Source of the DNA: Gerris lacustris
Taxonomy: Eukaryota; Arthropoda; Insecta; Hemiptera; Gerridae
Reading direction: 5' to 3'
Assembly (NCBI GenBank): GCA_951217055.1
Contig: OX578286.1
Span: forward strand, 5,372,033 to 5,436,032
DNA: 64,000 nt
In this document: in pieces, positions 1 to 11,913 of the stretch
Layout: each line of letters opens with the position of its first letter
How positions within the stretch are numbered: the stretch's first letter is position 1
The notes under the pieces: generated by a model
Seen by the model: only the letters and a program-made list of their open reading frames with translations
What the model was told of the DNA's origin: nothing
Database searches by the model: none
Translations under genes and position numbers: made by a program

Positions 1-31
1 ATCTCAGTAAATCCATTTTTAATTTAAATTA

Positions 32-56
32 ATTATTGGTAATTAATGTTTTTCAA
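32..56. other. Window start, AT-rich
   Basis: Nothing recognised before the first minisatellite. Confidence 0.4.
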
Positions 57-71
57 TCTAGCTGAAGATCC

Positions 72-637
72 TACTGCCGTTACAATCTAGTGGGCAGACT
101 TGCACTACTCCCATTACAATCTAGTGGACAGACTTGCACTACTCCCATTACAATCTAGTGGACAGACGCGCTTCTGCCGTTACAATTTGGTGGACAAACT
201 TGCACTACTTCCGTTACAATCTAGTGGACAGTCGCGCTACTGCCGTTACAATTTGGTGGACAAACTTGCACTACTTCCGTTACAATCTAGTGGACAGTCG
301 CGCTACTGCCGTTACAATTTGGTGGGCAGACTTGCGCTATTGCGGTTACAATCTAGTGGACAGACTTGCACTACTCCCATTACAATCTAGTGGACAGACT
401 TGCACTACTCCCATTACAATCTAGTGGACAGACGCGCTTTTGCCGTTACAATTTGGTGGACAAACTTGCACTACTTCCGTTACAATCTAGTGGACAGACA
501 CGCTACTGCCGTTTAATCTGGTGGACAGACGCTTTACTGCCGATACAATCTAGTGGACAGACTTGCACTACTCCCATTACAATCTAGTGGACAGACACGC
601 TACTGCCGTTTAATCTGGTGGACAGACTTGCACTACT
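72..637. repeat. Minisatellite, 32-34 bp unit, about 17 copies
   Basis: The unit contains TACAATCTAGTGGACAGAC; successive TACAAT starts fall at 81, 115, 149, 181 and 215, i.e. every 34 or 32 bp. Two unit types alternate, TACAATCTAGTGG and TACAATTTGGTGG. The array produces overlapping spurious ORFs. Confidence 0.95.
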
Positions 638-789
638 GTAATTAGGTAAACTCCAAAATTAAGTAAATTCTGATGAACCACTGTATTAATTTTTCCATTT
701 ATAAACCTAAGACTGACACCGAAATCATGGTTCTATTCACATCTGTCCGTTAGTTTTGTTTACTTTATCATTCATTTTCTCGTCAGTAC

Positions 790-1540
790 CTGTTTTCAAC
801 ACCAGTACAACTAACAGCTCATTAGTACAACTAACAACGTACCAGTACAACTTACAACACACTAGTATAACTAACAACGCACGAGTACGACTTACAGCAC
901 CAGTACAATTACGTGGCTAGTAATAATTCACGTTTAAATTTAGGAAAAATTCTGATGAACCACTGTATTCATTTTTCCATTTATAAACCTGAAACTGACA
1001 CCGAAATTGCCGAATAGGACCAGTACAACTAACAGCTCATTAGTACAACTAACAACGTACCAGTACAACTTACAACACTCTAGTATAACTAACAACGCAC
1101 GGGTACAACTTACAGAACCAGTACAATTACGTGGCTAGTAATAATTCACGTTTAAATTTAGGAAAAATTCTGATGAACCACTGTATTCATTTTTCCATTT
1201 ATAAACCTAAAACTGACACCGAAATTACCGAATATGACCAGTACAACTAACAGCGCATCAGTACAACTAACAGCGCATCAGTACAACTAACATCGCATCA
1301 GTACAACTAACACCCCACCATTACAACTAATTACACACTATGTAAAATATGGGAGCGTCTATGGAGGTCATCTTAAGGAAAAATGAAAAAGTCTCTCCAC
1401 GTAAAATTAACTTTTTAATAGCCAAAGCAGCTTTCAGCCTTAAGCTGAAGTACAACTAACGACGCACCAGTACAACTAACAGCATCGGTACAATTACCTG
1501 GCTACTAATAAATCACAACTAAAATTAGGTAAATTCAGAA
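790..1540. repeat. Compound minisatellite, 17-20 bp unit within a 220-bp higher-order repeat
   Basis: Short units of the type AGTACAACTAACAACGCAC recur, interrupted by a spacer beginning GATGAACCACTGTATT. That spacer occurs at about 672, 952, 1172 and (partly) 1541, so the larger period is about 220 bp. A fragment of the TATGGGAGCGTCTATGG family sits at 1347-1449 inside the array. Confidence 0.85.
1347..1449 (+). mobile_element. Fragment of TATGGGAGCGTCTATGG element (family C)
   Basis: It shares the terminus TATGGGAGCGTCTATGGAGG and the inner AAAGCAGCTTTCAGCCTTA with longer copies at about 7980-8255 and 28014-28510, and a short piece at 60080-60115 in reverse. Confidence 0.7.
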
Positions 1541-1574
1541 CCACTGTATTAATTTTTCCGCGTATAAACCTAAA

Positions 1575-2151
1575 AAAAGTATGTCTAATCATTTATTGAA
1601 ACTTGAAAATAACAATATAAAATATTTTAAAATAAATAAACAACATTAAAAACCACATTAACACGTTACAATAATGTAAATAAAAGAATAAAAATGTTTT
1701 GAGCAAATAAGCCTGTGTTATGAGTGTTAAACAAACGTTATCTTAAAATTACAATTCATCACTTCATTTAGGGTTGTTTTTTTTTTTTTGTTTTTTTTAA
1801 AATGGAATCAGAGGAAAAAGTAAAATGTAAAAAAAAAGTTAACAAAATATTTAAACATGCGCATGCAATTAATAAAAGAGAGTGAAGAAGTGTTTTAAAC
1901 TTTACTTTATTAATAGCGATATTACAGTTTAGCCACATGAAAAAAGAAACTAAAAAAACTAAATTAGATAATTGTTTTCCGATAAGCGAAGGAATTGATT
2001 ATTGTGATAAGAGCTCATTCTCTTCTGTCTAAGTGCCATTATCTCGTAAAATAGATTTTTTAAGATAGCTTTTGTTAAATTTATTACTTTTACAACTTTT
2101 AAAATTAAATTGTCAGATAACCGCTTTCAGAGGGACAACAAAATGTGTTAC
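1575..2151. other. AT-rich intergenic/intronic stretch, no feature recognised
   Basis: Homopolymer-rich sequence with no gene, repeat array or inverted repeat that I can support. Confidence 0.5.
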
Positions 2152-2159
2152 GCTTGAAC

Positions 2160-3672
2160 CAAGGATGTAAAATAGAGATGATTAGTGTGACGTCACAACA
2201 GCTTTCGAAAATTTAACTCAGTGTTTGTTATGTTCCTTTCTCTTATCACCTCTTATCAAACCCATGTAAAATGAATGGGAGAATTTTCTCAACTTTTTAA
2301 ATAATTAATTATTAAATTATTATTGATTTATAAGAGTTTTCACCCTTTGAACATTGTTGTACCAAGTCTTTTTTAACGAGTGTAACAAAGAAAACATTAA
2401 AAACTTTTGTTTCAGTTATTTAAAATGAGTATTTGTGTGAAGGGTCATAACATCGAAAAAGCTATTTGAGTTAATAATCTTTATACTTGATTTTTTGTAT
2501 TTCCTGTTGCCATAAAAATTCACAGGGTGTGTTCGTGTTCATATTGTGTGTCCGAAAATAAATTTTTCTCAAGTTTTGAAACTCAATAAAGTATACTCAG
2601 GGTACAGGAAAGATAGTGATACTTAATCTGCTAGGTAATAAAAGATTATTTGCTAATAATAGTTTGTTCCTGGTTACTTACAATGTGCATTATATTTAAC
2701 CGATGTTGGAACATAATTATATACTATACAATAGATTAATAGATCACTGACCATCATAGGAAAAAGACGTTGATGACGAGACAATGAGCAGACTGTTATT
2801 ACTATTATTATTTGTGTATTTTTTGTTATCTATATTAACGAGTATAATAATATAAGATATGAGTGTCTCGCATGTATACTTGTTTAAAATTTTGATTAAA
2901 AAACTAATTTAATACATTAATTTAATATTACTTAAGTACTCTGACATACTTTTACGAAGAATAGCTTTGTCCTCCGAAAAAAATGAAGTATAGATGAAAT
3001 TTTCATAACGCTCGAGAAGGTGGAAGACATAATATACAAACTAAAATAGAAAAACGATTTAAAAAATAAACAATAAATACGAACGGACCCGGACGGTATC
3101 ACCACAATAAAACACACTCACAATAATACTTTTTTAAACCACTAGAACGGCAATTTTTAATGTTTTCTTATCTTATAAATAGACTTAGTATAATAACGTT
3201 CAAAGGTTGAAAAGTCTTATAAATTAATAATAATTTAATAATTAATTATTTAAAAAGTTGAGAAAATTCTCCCATTCATTTTACATGGGATTGATAACAG
3301 GTGATAAGGTAAAGGAACCTAAACAAACCGAATCGAATACATATCGAAAGCTTACGCCATCTTGTGACGTCATTACTAATCATCTCTATAAAGGGGATGG
3401 AGGGTTGTGGAAAAAAAGTGACCCCATGAAGATATGTAAAATAGAAGCTCCAATGGGAAAAATTACCTTCCTCTTGGTTATAGGTTACCAAGAATTTATT
3501 TATAGTTAAATCAGTTTATAACCTGATTCAAAATAAACAAAGAAGGTAATGTGTCCCAATCTAAAGTTGTGAGCTTGCGCGTTTTTTTCTCCAATTTTTC
3601 TTATCTCCATGGGGTCACTTTTTTCCCATTAAACCCTACCTAACTTTCCATCCTCTTTATTTAACATCCTTG
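2160..3672. mobile_element. CAAGGAT-family MITE B1, 8-bp TSD, with nested element A1
   Basis: The ends are CAAGGATGT and ACATCCTTG. The direct repeat GCTTGAAC flanks both sides (2152-2159 and 3673-3680), an 8-bp target-site duplication. Removing the nested 1.2 kb element at 2175-3386 restores an element of about 300 bp that matches B3 (33059-33349) along its length. Eight-bp duplications are made by hAT- and P-type transposases; the superfamily is undecided. Non-autonomous. Confidence 0.85.
2175..3386. mobile_element. Element A1, 1.2 kb with about 200-bp terminal inverted repeats
   Basis: It starts GAGATGATTAGTGTGACGTC and ends with the imperfect inverse. The inverted repeats include CAACTTTTTAAATAATTAAT and run for about 200 bp. 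It is inserted in B1 between TA and TA (2173-2174, 3387-3388). A second copy, A2, lies at 30623-31826 and is nearly identical along its whole length. No transposase is visible; the interior is AT-rich. Confidence 0.9.
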
Positions 3673-3723
3673 GCTTGAACATGATCTGTGGATTATACTA
3701 AAATGCCAATACATTTTGCAAAT

Positions 3724-4328
3724 TTGACAACTCAGACTAGCCAACCTATGTGAGGGAAATAATAAAGCCACAAGTCCTGTGGGAAGGGTGGGGCAGCATC
3801 ATTTGTTTGTAATCAAAAGAAGGTTATGTTACTCCTTTTTCAAATCGCGAAATTTTTCATTAGTTTTGTCCATAGACTTATATTTGCGAATATGTTTTGA
3901 CATTTAATATACTTTAATAATCGACCTTTAATAATCATTACCATTAATAATTAACATTAATTAATCAATGCAATGTCGGTTGTGTAACATTATAGAAAGT
4001 AAAAGCTTAAAACTACATAGATAAAAGATAATTTCTTTCCATAGGAAAAAGCCAATATTGAAAATTTCTTGTTTATATAATATAATCTGAATTCCTTTTT
4101 TAATTCTCAAGTACTTTTTTTTTCTTTTGTTATTTTTGGTACTTACTGCTTATTTTTGTATTGTTTTTTATCAGTTTATTTAATGTAACCAATTAGTTCG
4201 CATTTAAAGGTTACAAAGCCTTCCCGAAAGGTTATTCTGAGAGCTAGCTCATTCCCTGGTGAAATTTTTGTTTCCCCATTTTTGTTGGCCCTATCTACTA
4301 CTCGTCAAAATCTCGAGCTCTCATTGTT
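3724..4328 (-). mobile_element. Split copy of the MITE L family
   Basis: Sequence at 3724-3800 (GACAACTCAGACTAGCCAAC...) and at 4250-4328 (ending CTCGAGCTCTCATTG) corresponds in reverse to the right and left parts of the element at 40805-41065. About 450 bp of AT-rich sequence separates the two parts, so this copy is interrupted or expanded. Confidence 0.6.
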
Positions 4329-4339
4329 TTAGTGTTTTC

Positions 4340-5210
4340 CCTTGTATTCATTGTAGTACTATATTTCGCCGATAGAAGTTTTAAATTTTATATAAATTGA
4401 TATCAGAGCTCCTAGCGGATCAAATAGTAATCAAAATGGATTAATGTTTGATAATTTGACAGCTTAAGATTTAACTACTATATCAATTAGACAAATGTAT
4501 ACTGGTTTTCTCCACTTCATGGAAAAATATTGAAATGGTGATATGTGCATTCAATGCCCAAAAACATATCCATGATTCTTCATGAATGCTTTGTCATGAA
4601 ATGGAGAGAGTGAGTTTTTCCCGGCCAATTTTCCCGCTCTAACGGAATAACAAAACAATAATATAGACTCTATATGCGTCTTCTCAGACGATGAACATTA
4701 AAAAAAAAAAAATACTCAGGGCAACTAATTAACGTAATAGATTCATCGCATATCAAATTCATTGTTAAATTTATTAGCCAAAGTAGAATAAGGATACTTT
4801 AAGAGCTGGGAATACGTATCTCGCCTTATGCACACTTCATTTACAATAAATAAATAAATATAAAATATTACTCAGATTATTAGCCAAAGCTATTCCCAAA
4901 GCATTAATGAACAAGTTCGGTAATTTATGTTATGATGCAGATGTTAGAGGAATATTTGTTTCTTCTATAGAGTTCCGTAATTTGTACTTGATAACGTTTT
5001 TGCTGTTGACCCATCGATGAATATACAAAAGGAAAAATTTAAAACAAACATAATTTTAAGCACATAAGTAAATAATTTAAAATAAATTGTAAAGAATAAA
5101 AGAAGTAATAGTTTCTTTTGAGAATGCGGTAACCGATTGGAAAGTAGTGCAAAATATAAATATTTTATTGATATTGAGCATGCAGCAGATATTTGTAGGA
5201 AGTCAACTAT
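4340..5210. other. No feature recognised
   Basis: AT-rich sequence leading into the 45-bp satellite. No splice-bounded coding segment or inverted repeat seen. Confidence 0.4.
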
Positions 5211-5216
5211 TGTTTT

Positions 5217-7154
5217 GAGCAAGCATACAAATAAGTTTGTAGTTTTCGTGCATGCAGTAAGTACTTTAAAAGGAAAATAAGTGTGTAGTTTTGAGCATGC
5301 TGTAAGTACTTTAAGAGGAAAGTAGGTTTGCAGTTTAGAGGTTGCAGTAAGTACTTTAAGAGGAAAGTAAGTCTGTAGTTTTGGCAATGCAATACGCACT
5401 TTAAGAGGAAAGTAAGTTTGCAGTTTAGAGGTTGCAGTAAGTACTTTAAGAGGAAAGTAGGTTTGCAGTTTAGAGGTTGCAGTAAGTACTTTAAGAGGAA
5501 AGTAAGTCTGTAGTTTTGGCAATGCAATACGCACTTTAAGAGGAAAGTAAGTTTGCAGTTTAGAGGTTGCAGTAAGTACTTTAAGAGGAAAGTAAGTCTG
5601 TAGTTTTGGCAATGCAATACGCACTTTAAGAGGAAAGTAAGTTTGCAGTTTAGAGGTTGCAGTAAGTACTTTAAGAGGAAAGTAAGTCTGTAGTTTTGGC
5701 AATGCAATACGCACTTTAAGAGGAAAGTAAGTTTGCAGTTTAGAGGTTGCAGTAAGTACTTTAAGAGGAAAGTAGGTTTGCAGTTTAGAGGTTGCAGTAA
5801 GTACTTTAAGAGGAAAGTAAGTCTGTAGTTTTGGCAATGCAATACGCACTTTAAGAGGAAAGTAAGTTTGCAGTTTAGAGGTTGCAGTAAGTACTTTAAG
5901 AGGAAAGTAAGTCTGTAGTTTTGGCAATGCAATACGCACTTTAAGAGGAAAGTAAGTTTGCAGTTTAGAGGTTGCAGTAAGTACTTTAAGAGGAAAGTAA
6001 GTCTGTAGTTTTGGCAATGCAATACGCACTTTAAGAGGAAAGTAAGTTTGCAGTTTAGAGGTTGCAGTAAGTACTTTAAGAGGAAAGTAGGTTTGCAGTT
6101 TAGAGGTTGCAGTAAGTACTTTAAGAGGAAAGTAAGTCTGTAGTTTTGGCAATGCAATACGCACTTTAAGAGGAAAGTAAGTTTGCAGTTTAGAGGTTGC
6201 AGTAAGTACTTTAAGAGGAAAGTAAGTCTGTAGTTTTGGCAATGCAATACGCACATTAAGAGGAAAGTAAGTTTGCAGTTTAGAGGTTGCAGTAAGTACT
6301 TTAAGAGGAAAGTAGGTTTGCAGTTTAGAGGTTGCAGTAAGTACTTTAAGAGGAAAGTAAGTCTGTAGTTTTGGCAATGCAATGCGCACTTTAAGAGGAA
6401 AGTAAGTTTGCAGTTTAGAGGTTGCAGTAAGTACTTTAAGAGGAAAGTAAGTCTGTAGTTTTGGCAATGCAATACGCACTTTAAGAGGAAAGTAAGTTTG
6501 CAGTTTAGAGGTTGCAGTAAGTACTTTAAGAGGAAAGTAAGTCTGTAGTTTTGGCAATGCAATACGCACTTTAAGAGGAAAGTAAGTTTGCAGTTTAGAG
6601 GTTGCAGTAAGTACTTTAAGAGGAAAGTAGGTTTGCAGTTTAGAGGTTGCAGTAAGTACTTTAAGAGGAAAGTAAGTCTGTAGTTTTGGCAATGCAATAT
6701 GCACTTTAAGAGGAAAGTAAGTTTGCAGTTTAGAGGTTGCAGTAAGTACTTTAAGAGGAAAGTAAGTTTGCAGTTTAGAGGATGCAGTAAGTACTTTAAG
6801 AGGAAAGTAGGTTTGCAGTTTAGAGGATGCAGTAAGTACTTTAAGAGGAAAGTAGGTTTGCAGTTTAGAGGATGCAGTAAGTACTTTAAGAGGAAAGTAG
6901 GTTTGCAGTTTAGAGGTTGCAGTAAGTACTTTAAGAGGAAAGTAAGTCTGTAGTTTTGGCAATGCAATACGCACTTTAAGAGGAAAATAAGTTTGCAGTT
7001 TAGAGGATGCATTAAGTACTTTAAGAGAAAAGTAAGTTTGTAGTTTCGAGGATGCAGTAAGTACTTTAAGAGGATAGTAAAGTTTTAGTTTTGAGCATGC
7101 AGTAATTACTTTAAGAGGAAAGTAAGTTTGTAGTTTTGAGCATGCAGTAAGTAA
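5217..7154. repeat. 45-bp satellite array, about 43 units, higher-order structure
   Basis: The plus-strand unit contains GTACTTTAAGAGGAAAGTA. Two main unit types alternate: A (…TTTGCAGTTTAGAGGTTGCA…) and B (…CTGTAGTTTTGGCAATGCAA…). AA doublets marked by AAAGTAGG occur at about 5456, 5771, 6086, 6311 and 6626, giving higher-order periods of 315, 315, 225 and 315 bp (7 or 5 units). Edge units are more diverged than central ones, as expected for unequal exchange. As 45 is divisible by three and the units lack stops in some frames, long open frames of 772 and 601 codons arise on the minus strand (7283-4965 and 7012-5207); these are not regarded as genes. Confidence 0.97.
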
Positions 7155-7283
7155 ACATGAATGGACCCACTTGTTTGAAAGTAAGTAGTGAGTAAGTCCC
7201 AGCACAACACAGAACCTTGTTAGTACCATTGTCATCATGTATGGACCATTCTCAGCCATAAATTCATATTTTCTAGAGAACAA

Positions 7284-7977
7284 TCCACCTAATTATATCG
7301 TGTGTTTGGAGGGACTCTCGACTCTCGACATCGGAGTCTTGGCTCTAATTTGTTGAAAAGTTTCGGAAGACCATAGTTTATTGATCTAACATCTAGATAA
7401 TGTTTCTAAGTACAGTGAACAGCCCACGTACAATGAACTTATCACCTCTTGACGAAAAGTCCAAGTACCAAATTAAAAAGGTGATAAACACGACTTAAAG
7501 TTGCGTTTAGACAGTTCAATTTCATTACTCCATTAACAAATATTCGGCCTAGAGATGGTTAAGGAAGATGACATTGAAGAAGAAGGTGTTTAAAACGAGT
7601 TGAAATTGAATTGCTAAGAGTTTTTTTATTTCACTAAAGCCGACCTGTTATGTTTAAGAAATTTACTAATGATAGTGTTACACCATTTTTTAATGATAGT
7701 ATTATATTATTTACAAATGATAGTATTATCATATTTCAAGAACCGATCTTCCTTCGAAGGCTTACCTCGATCTAATCACTCGAAGCTATTTTTCCTTGGG
7801 ACACACAATGATGGCCGTGTTATCTATCAAATTCTCCTGCTAACTTTATCACTCTACGCGAGCATAATCCTTTTAACCCACTCTGTAATTTCAACTATTG
7901 TTTTCTACAACCCGTAGAGTTATAATGTTTCTTATAACCCTTTTAACGAATCTCTTACTAACTTTATAATTAATTTT
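7284..7977. other. No gene recognised; short AATGATAGT repeats
   Basis: Between 7666 and 7730 the motif AATGATAGT(G/A)TTA is repeated three times about 25 bp apart. The rest shows nothing I can name. Confidence 0.4.
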
Positions 7978-8258
7978 AGATATGGGAGAGTCTATGGAAG
8001 CCATTTTGAAGGAAAATAAAAATTGTCTCTCCATGTAAAATAAACTTTTTCGTAGCCAAAGCAGCTTTCAGCCTTCATAAGACTGACTCTAGTCTTATGT
8101 CGATCTCTGACATGAAGTAGGCTCACCGCTAACCTTTCTTTTCTTATTTTATTATTATAATTTAACCCTATTTCTTCTACATTTCGTCACTGATGATGAC
8201 CTTATGAAGGCTGAAAGCTGCTTTGGCTGGTAAGTTTATTTTACGTGGAATTAATGTT
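7978..8258. mobile_element. Family C element, inverted-repeat ends, hammerhead-like motif
   Basis: The left arm contains TAGCCAAAGCAGCTTTCAGCC and the right arm its inverse near 8205-8228. The CTGATGA … GAAA motif at 8190-8216 has a partly degraded hairpin between the two parts. The copy is diverged from 28014-28510. Confidence 0.7.
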
Positions 8259-8324
8259 TCTTAAACATTCCCACAACTTTTGTTTCGGTGGATGCTAATT
8301 TCAATGAATCATCCTATCTCCAGG

Positions 8325-8600
8325 ATGGAACTACCTAGATGTTCCTACCTGATCCTACCAGCTCTAGGACCGAGCTACCTAACTGCAACAGCATAATCCT
8401 GCCAGCTCTAGGACCGAGCTACCTAGCTGCTCCTGCCTGCTCTAGGACCGAGCTACCTAACTGCTCGTGCCAACTCTAGGACCGAGCTTCCTAGCTGCTC
8501 GTGCCAGCTCTAGGACCGAGCTACCTAGCTGCTCGTGCCACTTCAAGAACTGAGCTACCTAGCTATTCCTACCTGACCCTGTCAGCTCTAATCTACTTCT
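8325..8600. repeat. Minisatellite, 34 bp unit, about 8 copies
   Basis: The unit contains GCTCTAGGACCGAGCTACCT; starts at 8361, 8405, 8439, 8473 and 8507. Copies at both ends are degraded. Confidence 0.92.
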
Positions 8601-8700
8601 ACCAATTTCTCTACATGGAACATAATCATTCAAACAATATTCCTTATTCTTCTTGAAAACCAACAAAGGAAAAGTCATCAAATTTCCTTCTAGAATGGTT

Positions 8701-9796
8701 AACTATTTGCCCAGTTAATAAAGGCCAAAAACAGGCTGTACCCGCAAATAATTAGGGGAAATCTGGATTTTTTCCTAATGATAGCCCATGATAAGAGGTA
8801 CATTCTCTCAAAAGTCCCCACTTCTCCCCCTTGTGCTTCCCCCCCTACCCCCTCTTAAAGTTCAACATTTACTTATTTTTCACTTTTTACGCAAAACTGT
8901 TTATTTCTTGAAGAGAAGTGTTATTAACAAAAATATTTCTCTCATAATTCTGCACAAAAAAGGTCCTATGCATGTTTGAAGTGCGACATACCGTTTTCGA
9001 GATATTATTGACAAAAATTCCAATTTTTCATTTTTTCGAACCAAGATGTGTTAAAAACAACACTTCTGATTTTAATAAAATTTGGATGGTAGGCCATACT
9101 TAGCCTATTGTTGATCCCATATAAATTTCAACCTTCTGTGCCCATTATTTTATCTTGCACATGCGTACAAACATACATTTATTTAGACCTTTATCTTCAA
9201 AAGTACTCAACTGATTAATATTAAATTAAGTTAGGGCCATCTGCGGGATACTTGCGACAAACCATCCAAATTTCATATTAATCAGTTAAGTACTTTTGAA
9301 GATAAAGGTCGAAATAAATGGATGTTTGTGCGCATGTGCAAGATAAAATAATAGTCACAGAAGGTTGAAATTTATATAGGATCAACAATAGGCTAAGTAT
9401 GGCCTACCATCCAAATTTCACTAAAATCAGAAGTGTTGTTTTTAACATATCTTGATTAGCAAAAATAAAAAACTGGATTTTTAATCAATAATATCTCGAA
9501 AACGGCATGTCTCACTTCAAACATGCGTAGGACCATTTTTGTGCAGAATTATGTGAGAAATATTTTTGTTAATAACACTTCTCTTCAAAAAATAAACAGT
9601 TTTGCGTAGAAAGTGAAAAATAAGTAAATTTTGAACTTTAAGAGGGGGTAGGGGGGGGGGGGGGGGAAGCACAAGGGGGAGAAGTGGGGACTTTTGAGAG
9701 AATGTACCTCTTATCATGGTCTATCATCAGTAAAAAATCCAGATTTCCCCTAATTAGTTGCAGGTAAAAACCTTTATTAACTGGGCTATATAGTTT
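8701..9796. mobile_element. Foldback element R, 1.1 kb, arms about 520 bp
   Basis: The sequence from AACTATTTGCCCAGTTAATA is repeated in reverse complement up to 9796, with a spacer of only some 50 bp near 9230-9275. The arms match closely over nearly their whole length, including a C/G run (left about 8840-8856, right about 9641-9666) that differs in length. The two ORFs inside it (8788-8979 + and 9517-9717 -) are mirror copies of the same arm and are not genes. Confidence 0.92.
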
Positions 9797-9799
9797 TTT

Positions 9800-10040
9800 C
9801 AACATCCTAGGTCTTTATTTAAGAGAAATAAAAATTTGTATTTATAATGATAGCTTTTAAAGCTATCGAACCAAAACAATTATCTAGAGTGAGCCAATAA
9901 GAATTTCTATCTTTCTACTCCACACTCCGATTAAAATCTTTAACATTAGACATAAGGGAGATGTCTTTTCACTAGAAGTAACTTTATTAAACAAAAGAGA
10001 TTTTCATCTGCAAATGGTGACGCTGAATGTCGATGAGATA
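9800..10040. other. No feature recognised
   Basis: Unremarkable AT-rich sequence between two repeats. Confidence 0.4.
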
Positions 10041-10044
10041 AGTA

Positions 10045-10780
10045 GAAATATGAAAGAAACAAATCCAGGGAACAAGTTGAAACAAAGCTTTAAAACCTCA
10101 TCTAGACTGCCGAACCATTCAAACAGAGGAAACGAGCAAAGCATTTGGTATCTGCGCATGTCCGGTCTAAAATGCACCTCCGCATCCCAGCCTGAGCATG
10201 CGCAGAGGCCAATGGTCTGCTCGTTTCCTCTGTTTGGTTCGCTTGTCTGGACGAGGCTTATATCTCAATCGCATTTAACTTTTTCACTATTTTCTTTTAT
10301 TTCTCAATTTCCCATTTCGTTTTCCCGGCAATGAACATTTCACATTCCAAACAAATCCTTATGTACATTAAACTTCCTTACAATGGAGAAACCGTATTTC
10401 ATTATGCTGAATTAACTATTGTTTTTGGCACTGCTTGTATATAGAGATACCCAATAACAAAAAGCCCGATTATATCAGTAGTTAGTTTGGTAAGAAATTG
10501 AAACAGAGCCTTAAAGCCTCGTCCAGACTGCCGAACAAAGGAAACGAGCAAACCTTGGTATCTACGCATGCCCAGTCTAAAGTGCGCCTGCGCGTTATAG
10601 ATTAGGCATGCGCACATTAGACTGGGCATGCGCGTTCGCACAACAAACTTCCTTACAATGTAGAGACCGTATTTCATTAATCCAAATTAATTTTTGATAT
10701 TGGACTACTTCTATATAGAGATACACGATATAAAAAGGTCGATTATAATCAGTTAAGTTAGTTTGGTGATTACGTAAAGG
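10045..10780. repeat. Tandem segmental duplication carrying MITE D copies
   Basis: Two diverged copies, about 10050-10490 and 10495-10780, share AACTTCCTTACAATG(T/G)AGA, ACCGTATTTCATTA and TAGTTTGG. Each carries a GC-rich MITE: the first at about 10090-10262 has inverted ends of type CCTCGTCCAGACTGCCGAAC and GAGGAAACGAGC; the second, about 10507-10645, lacks a clear right end and is rich in GCATGCGC motifs. Confidence 0.75.
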
Positions 10781-11135
10781 TTTTGTTTGTATATAAACGT
10801 ACCGTAATGGAAGCGTGCTGTAGGCTATGAGCGCTCATTTTTCTGAAAGCTCCCGGCTGGCTCGCCCTGAAAAGTGCCACAAAACACAATCTACTTCACA
10901 TGCATCGTGTAACCAATAATAAATAATATATATTCATATATGATATTATAAAATAAATATATAACTAGCCAGCATCTATCTAAGTAAAAAAAAAAAAAAA
11001 TTTAAAACTAAAACTACTTAAAATAAATGTATATATTTGACTACTGTATCTACGAGTGTTTATGTAACTATAAAATAAGAAATATAACTATAAATATTTA
11101 ACAATCATTTATTATAACGACAATAATATATTTTT

Positions 11136-11391
11136 AGGATTTCGTTGATCCTTCTCGAAACCTTTGTGCCGAGGATGATGGGTCTGTCCGTCCGACACTC
11201 TTTGGTTCATATCCTACCAAACCGTTTAAGGCTAAAAAGTTTAAATTGGAAATACTGCCGTAACTTTTTTGATCCACACATCGGAAAAATATAGAGAAGA
11301 TAAAAATTTAATATGCGCATGCGCAATTCGTAAACTTATTTTTTTTTTAATTTTTGAGTGGGGTATCAAATGAAAGCTGCTGATGAGAAGG

Positions 11392-11395
<4 letters not shown>
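11136..11395 (+). mobile_element. Repeat family N, copy 1
   Basis: From AGGATTTCGTTGATCCTTCT through ATGCGCATGCGCAATTCG to GGGGTATCAAATGAAAGCTG it matches, in reverse, 45772-46080. A short piece (GAGTGGGGTATCAAAT) also occurs at 27748. The right side runs into a (TA)n tract. Confidence 0.7.

Positions 11396-11467
<72 letters not shown>
11394..11467. repeat. (TA)n microsatellite, about 37 repeats
   Basis: Uninterrupted alternating TA of about 74 bp. Confidence 0.98.
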
Positions 11468-11470
<3 letters not shown>

Positions 11471-11669
11471 CTTTTTTTAAAAATTTTGCATTCTTTATTG
11501 GTTTTATGAGTTAAAATATACCGCTAAAAATTCCCTCCCCCCCCCCAAGCATCCTGTAAAGGCTCTTAAAATGTTGAAATAATTCATGCAAATACTTAAT
11601 TATAGGCGATGGAAATTTTCCGAAAAAAAGAAAATTTACCTTGTTGTCATTACTGATAAGAAACTTTGT

Positions 11670-11702
11670 GACCCCCCGGGGTATCGAACTAGGGACCCTT
11701 TT
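11670..11702 (-). repeat. tRNA-like B-box fragment
   Basis: On the minus strand the sequence contains AGTTCGATACCC followed by a G run, matching a Pol III B box. No cloverleaf can be drawn. Probably a SINE remnant. Confidence 0.4.
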
Positions 11703-11913
11703 AATTTTTTGTTTGATTTTTGGGGCCTTTCGCCTAAATTAGTTTATATTTTTTTATTTTCATATAGAGTAGGGTGGGGAAATAGAAAAAGTTATTTCAT
11801 AATATAATAACGTATATGCCTAAACCTATTAAACCCTGTTACTGGTTATTTACTTAAATAATTTTCGTGTTTGTTGATTAAGATAGTAATGTTGATTTAT
11901 TAGGGTTGTTATA

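Noticed and set aside
100..587. Three overlapping plus-strand ORFs at the window start
   Set aside because: All are readings of the 32-34 bp minisatellite in different frames.
5217..7154. CRISPR array
   Set aside because: Units are contiguous with no unique spacers, and the genome is eukaryotic.
4965..7283. 772-codon and 601-codon minus-strand ORFs as repeat proteins
   Set aside because: They consist almost wholly of the 45-bp satellite, two frames are open at once, and there is no splice, signal or codon evidence for a gene.
9517..9717. Paired Pro-rich ORFs (also 8788-8979)
   Set aside because: The same sequence in the two arms of the foldback element; the Pro run is the C/G tract.
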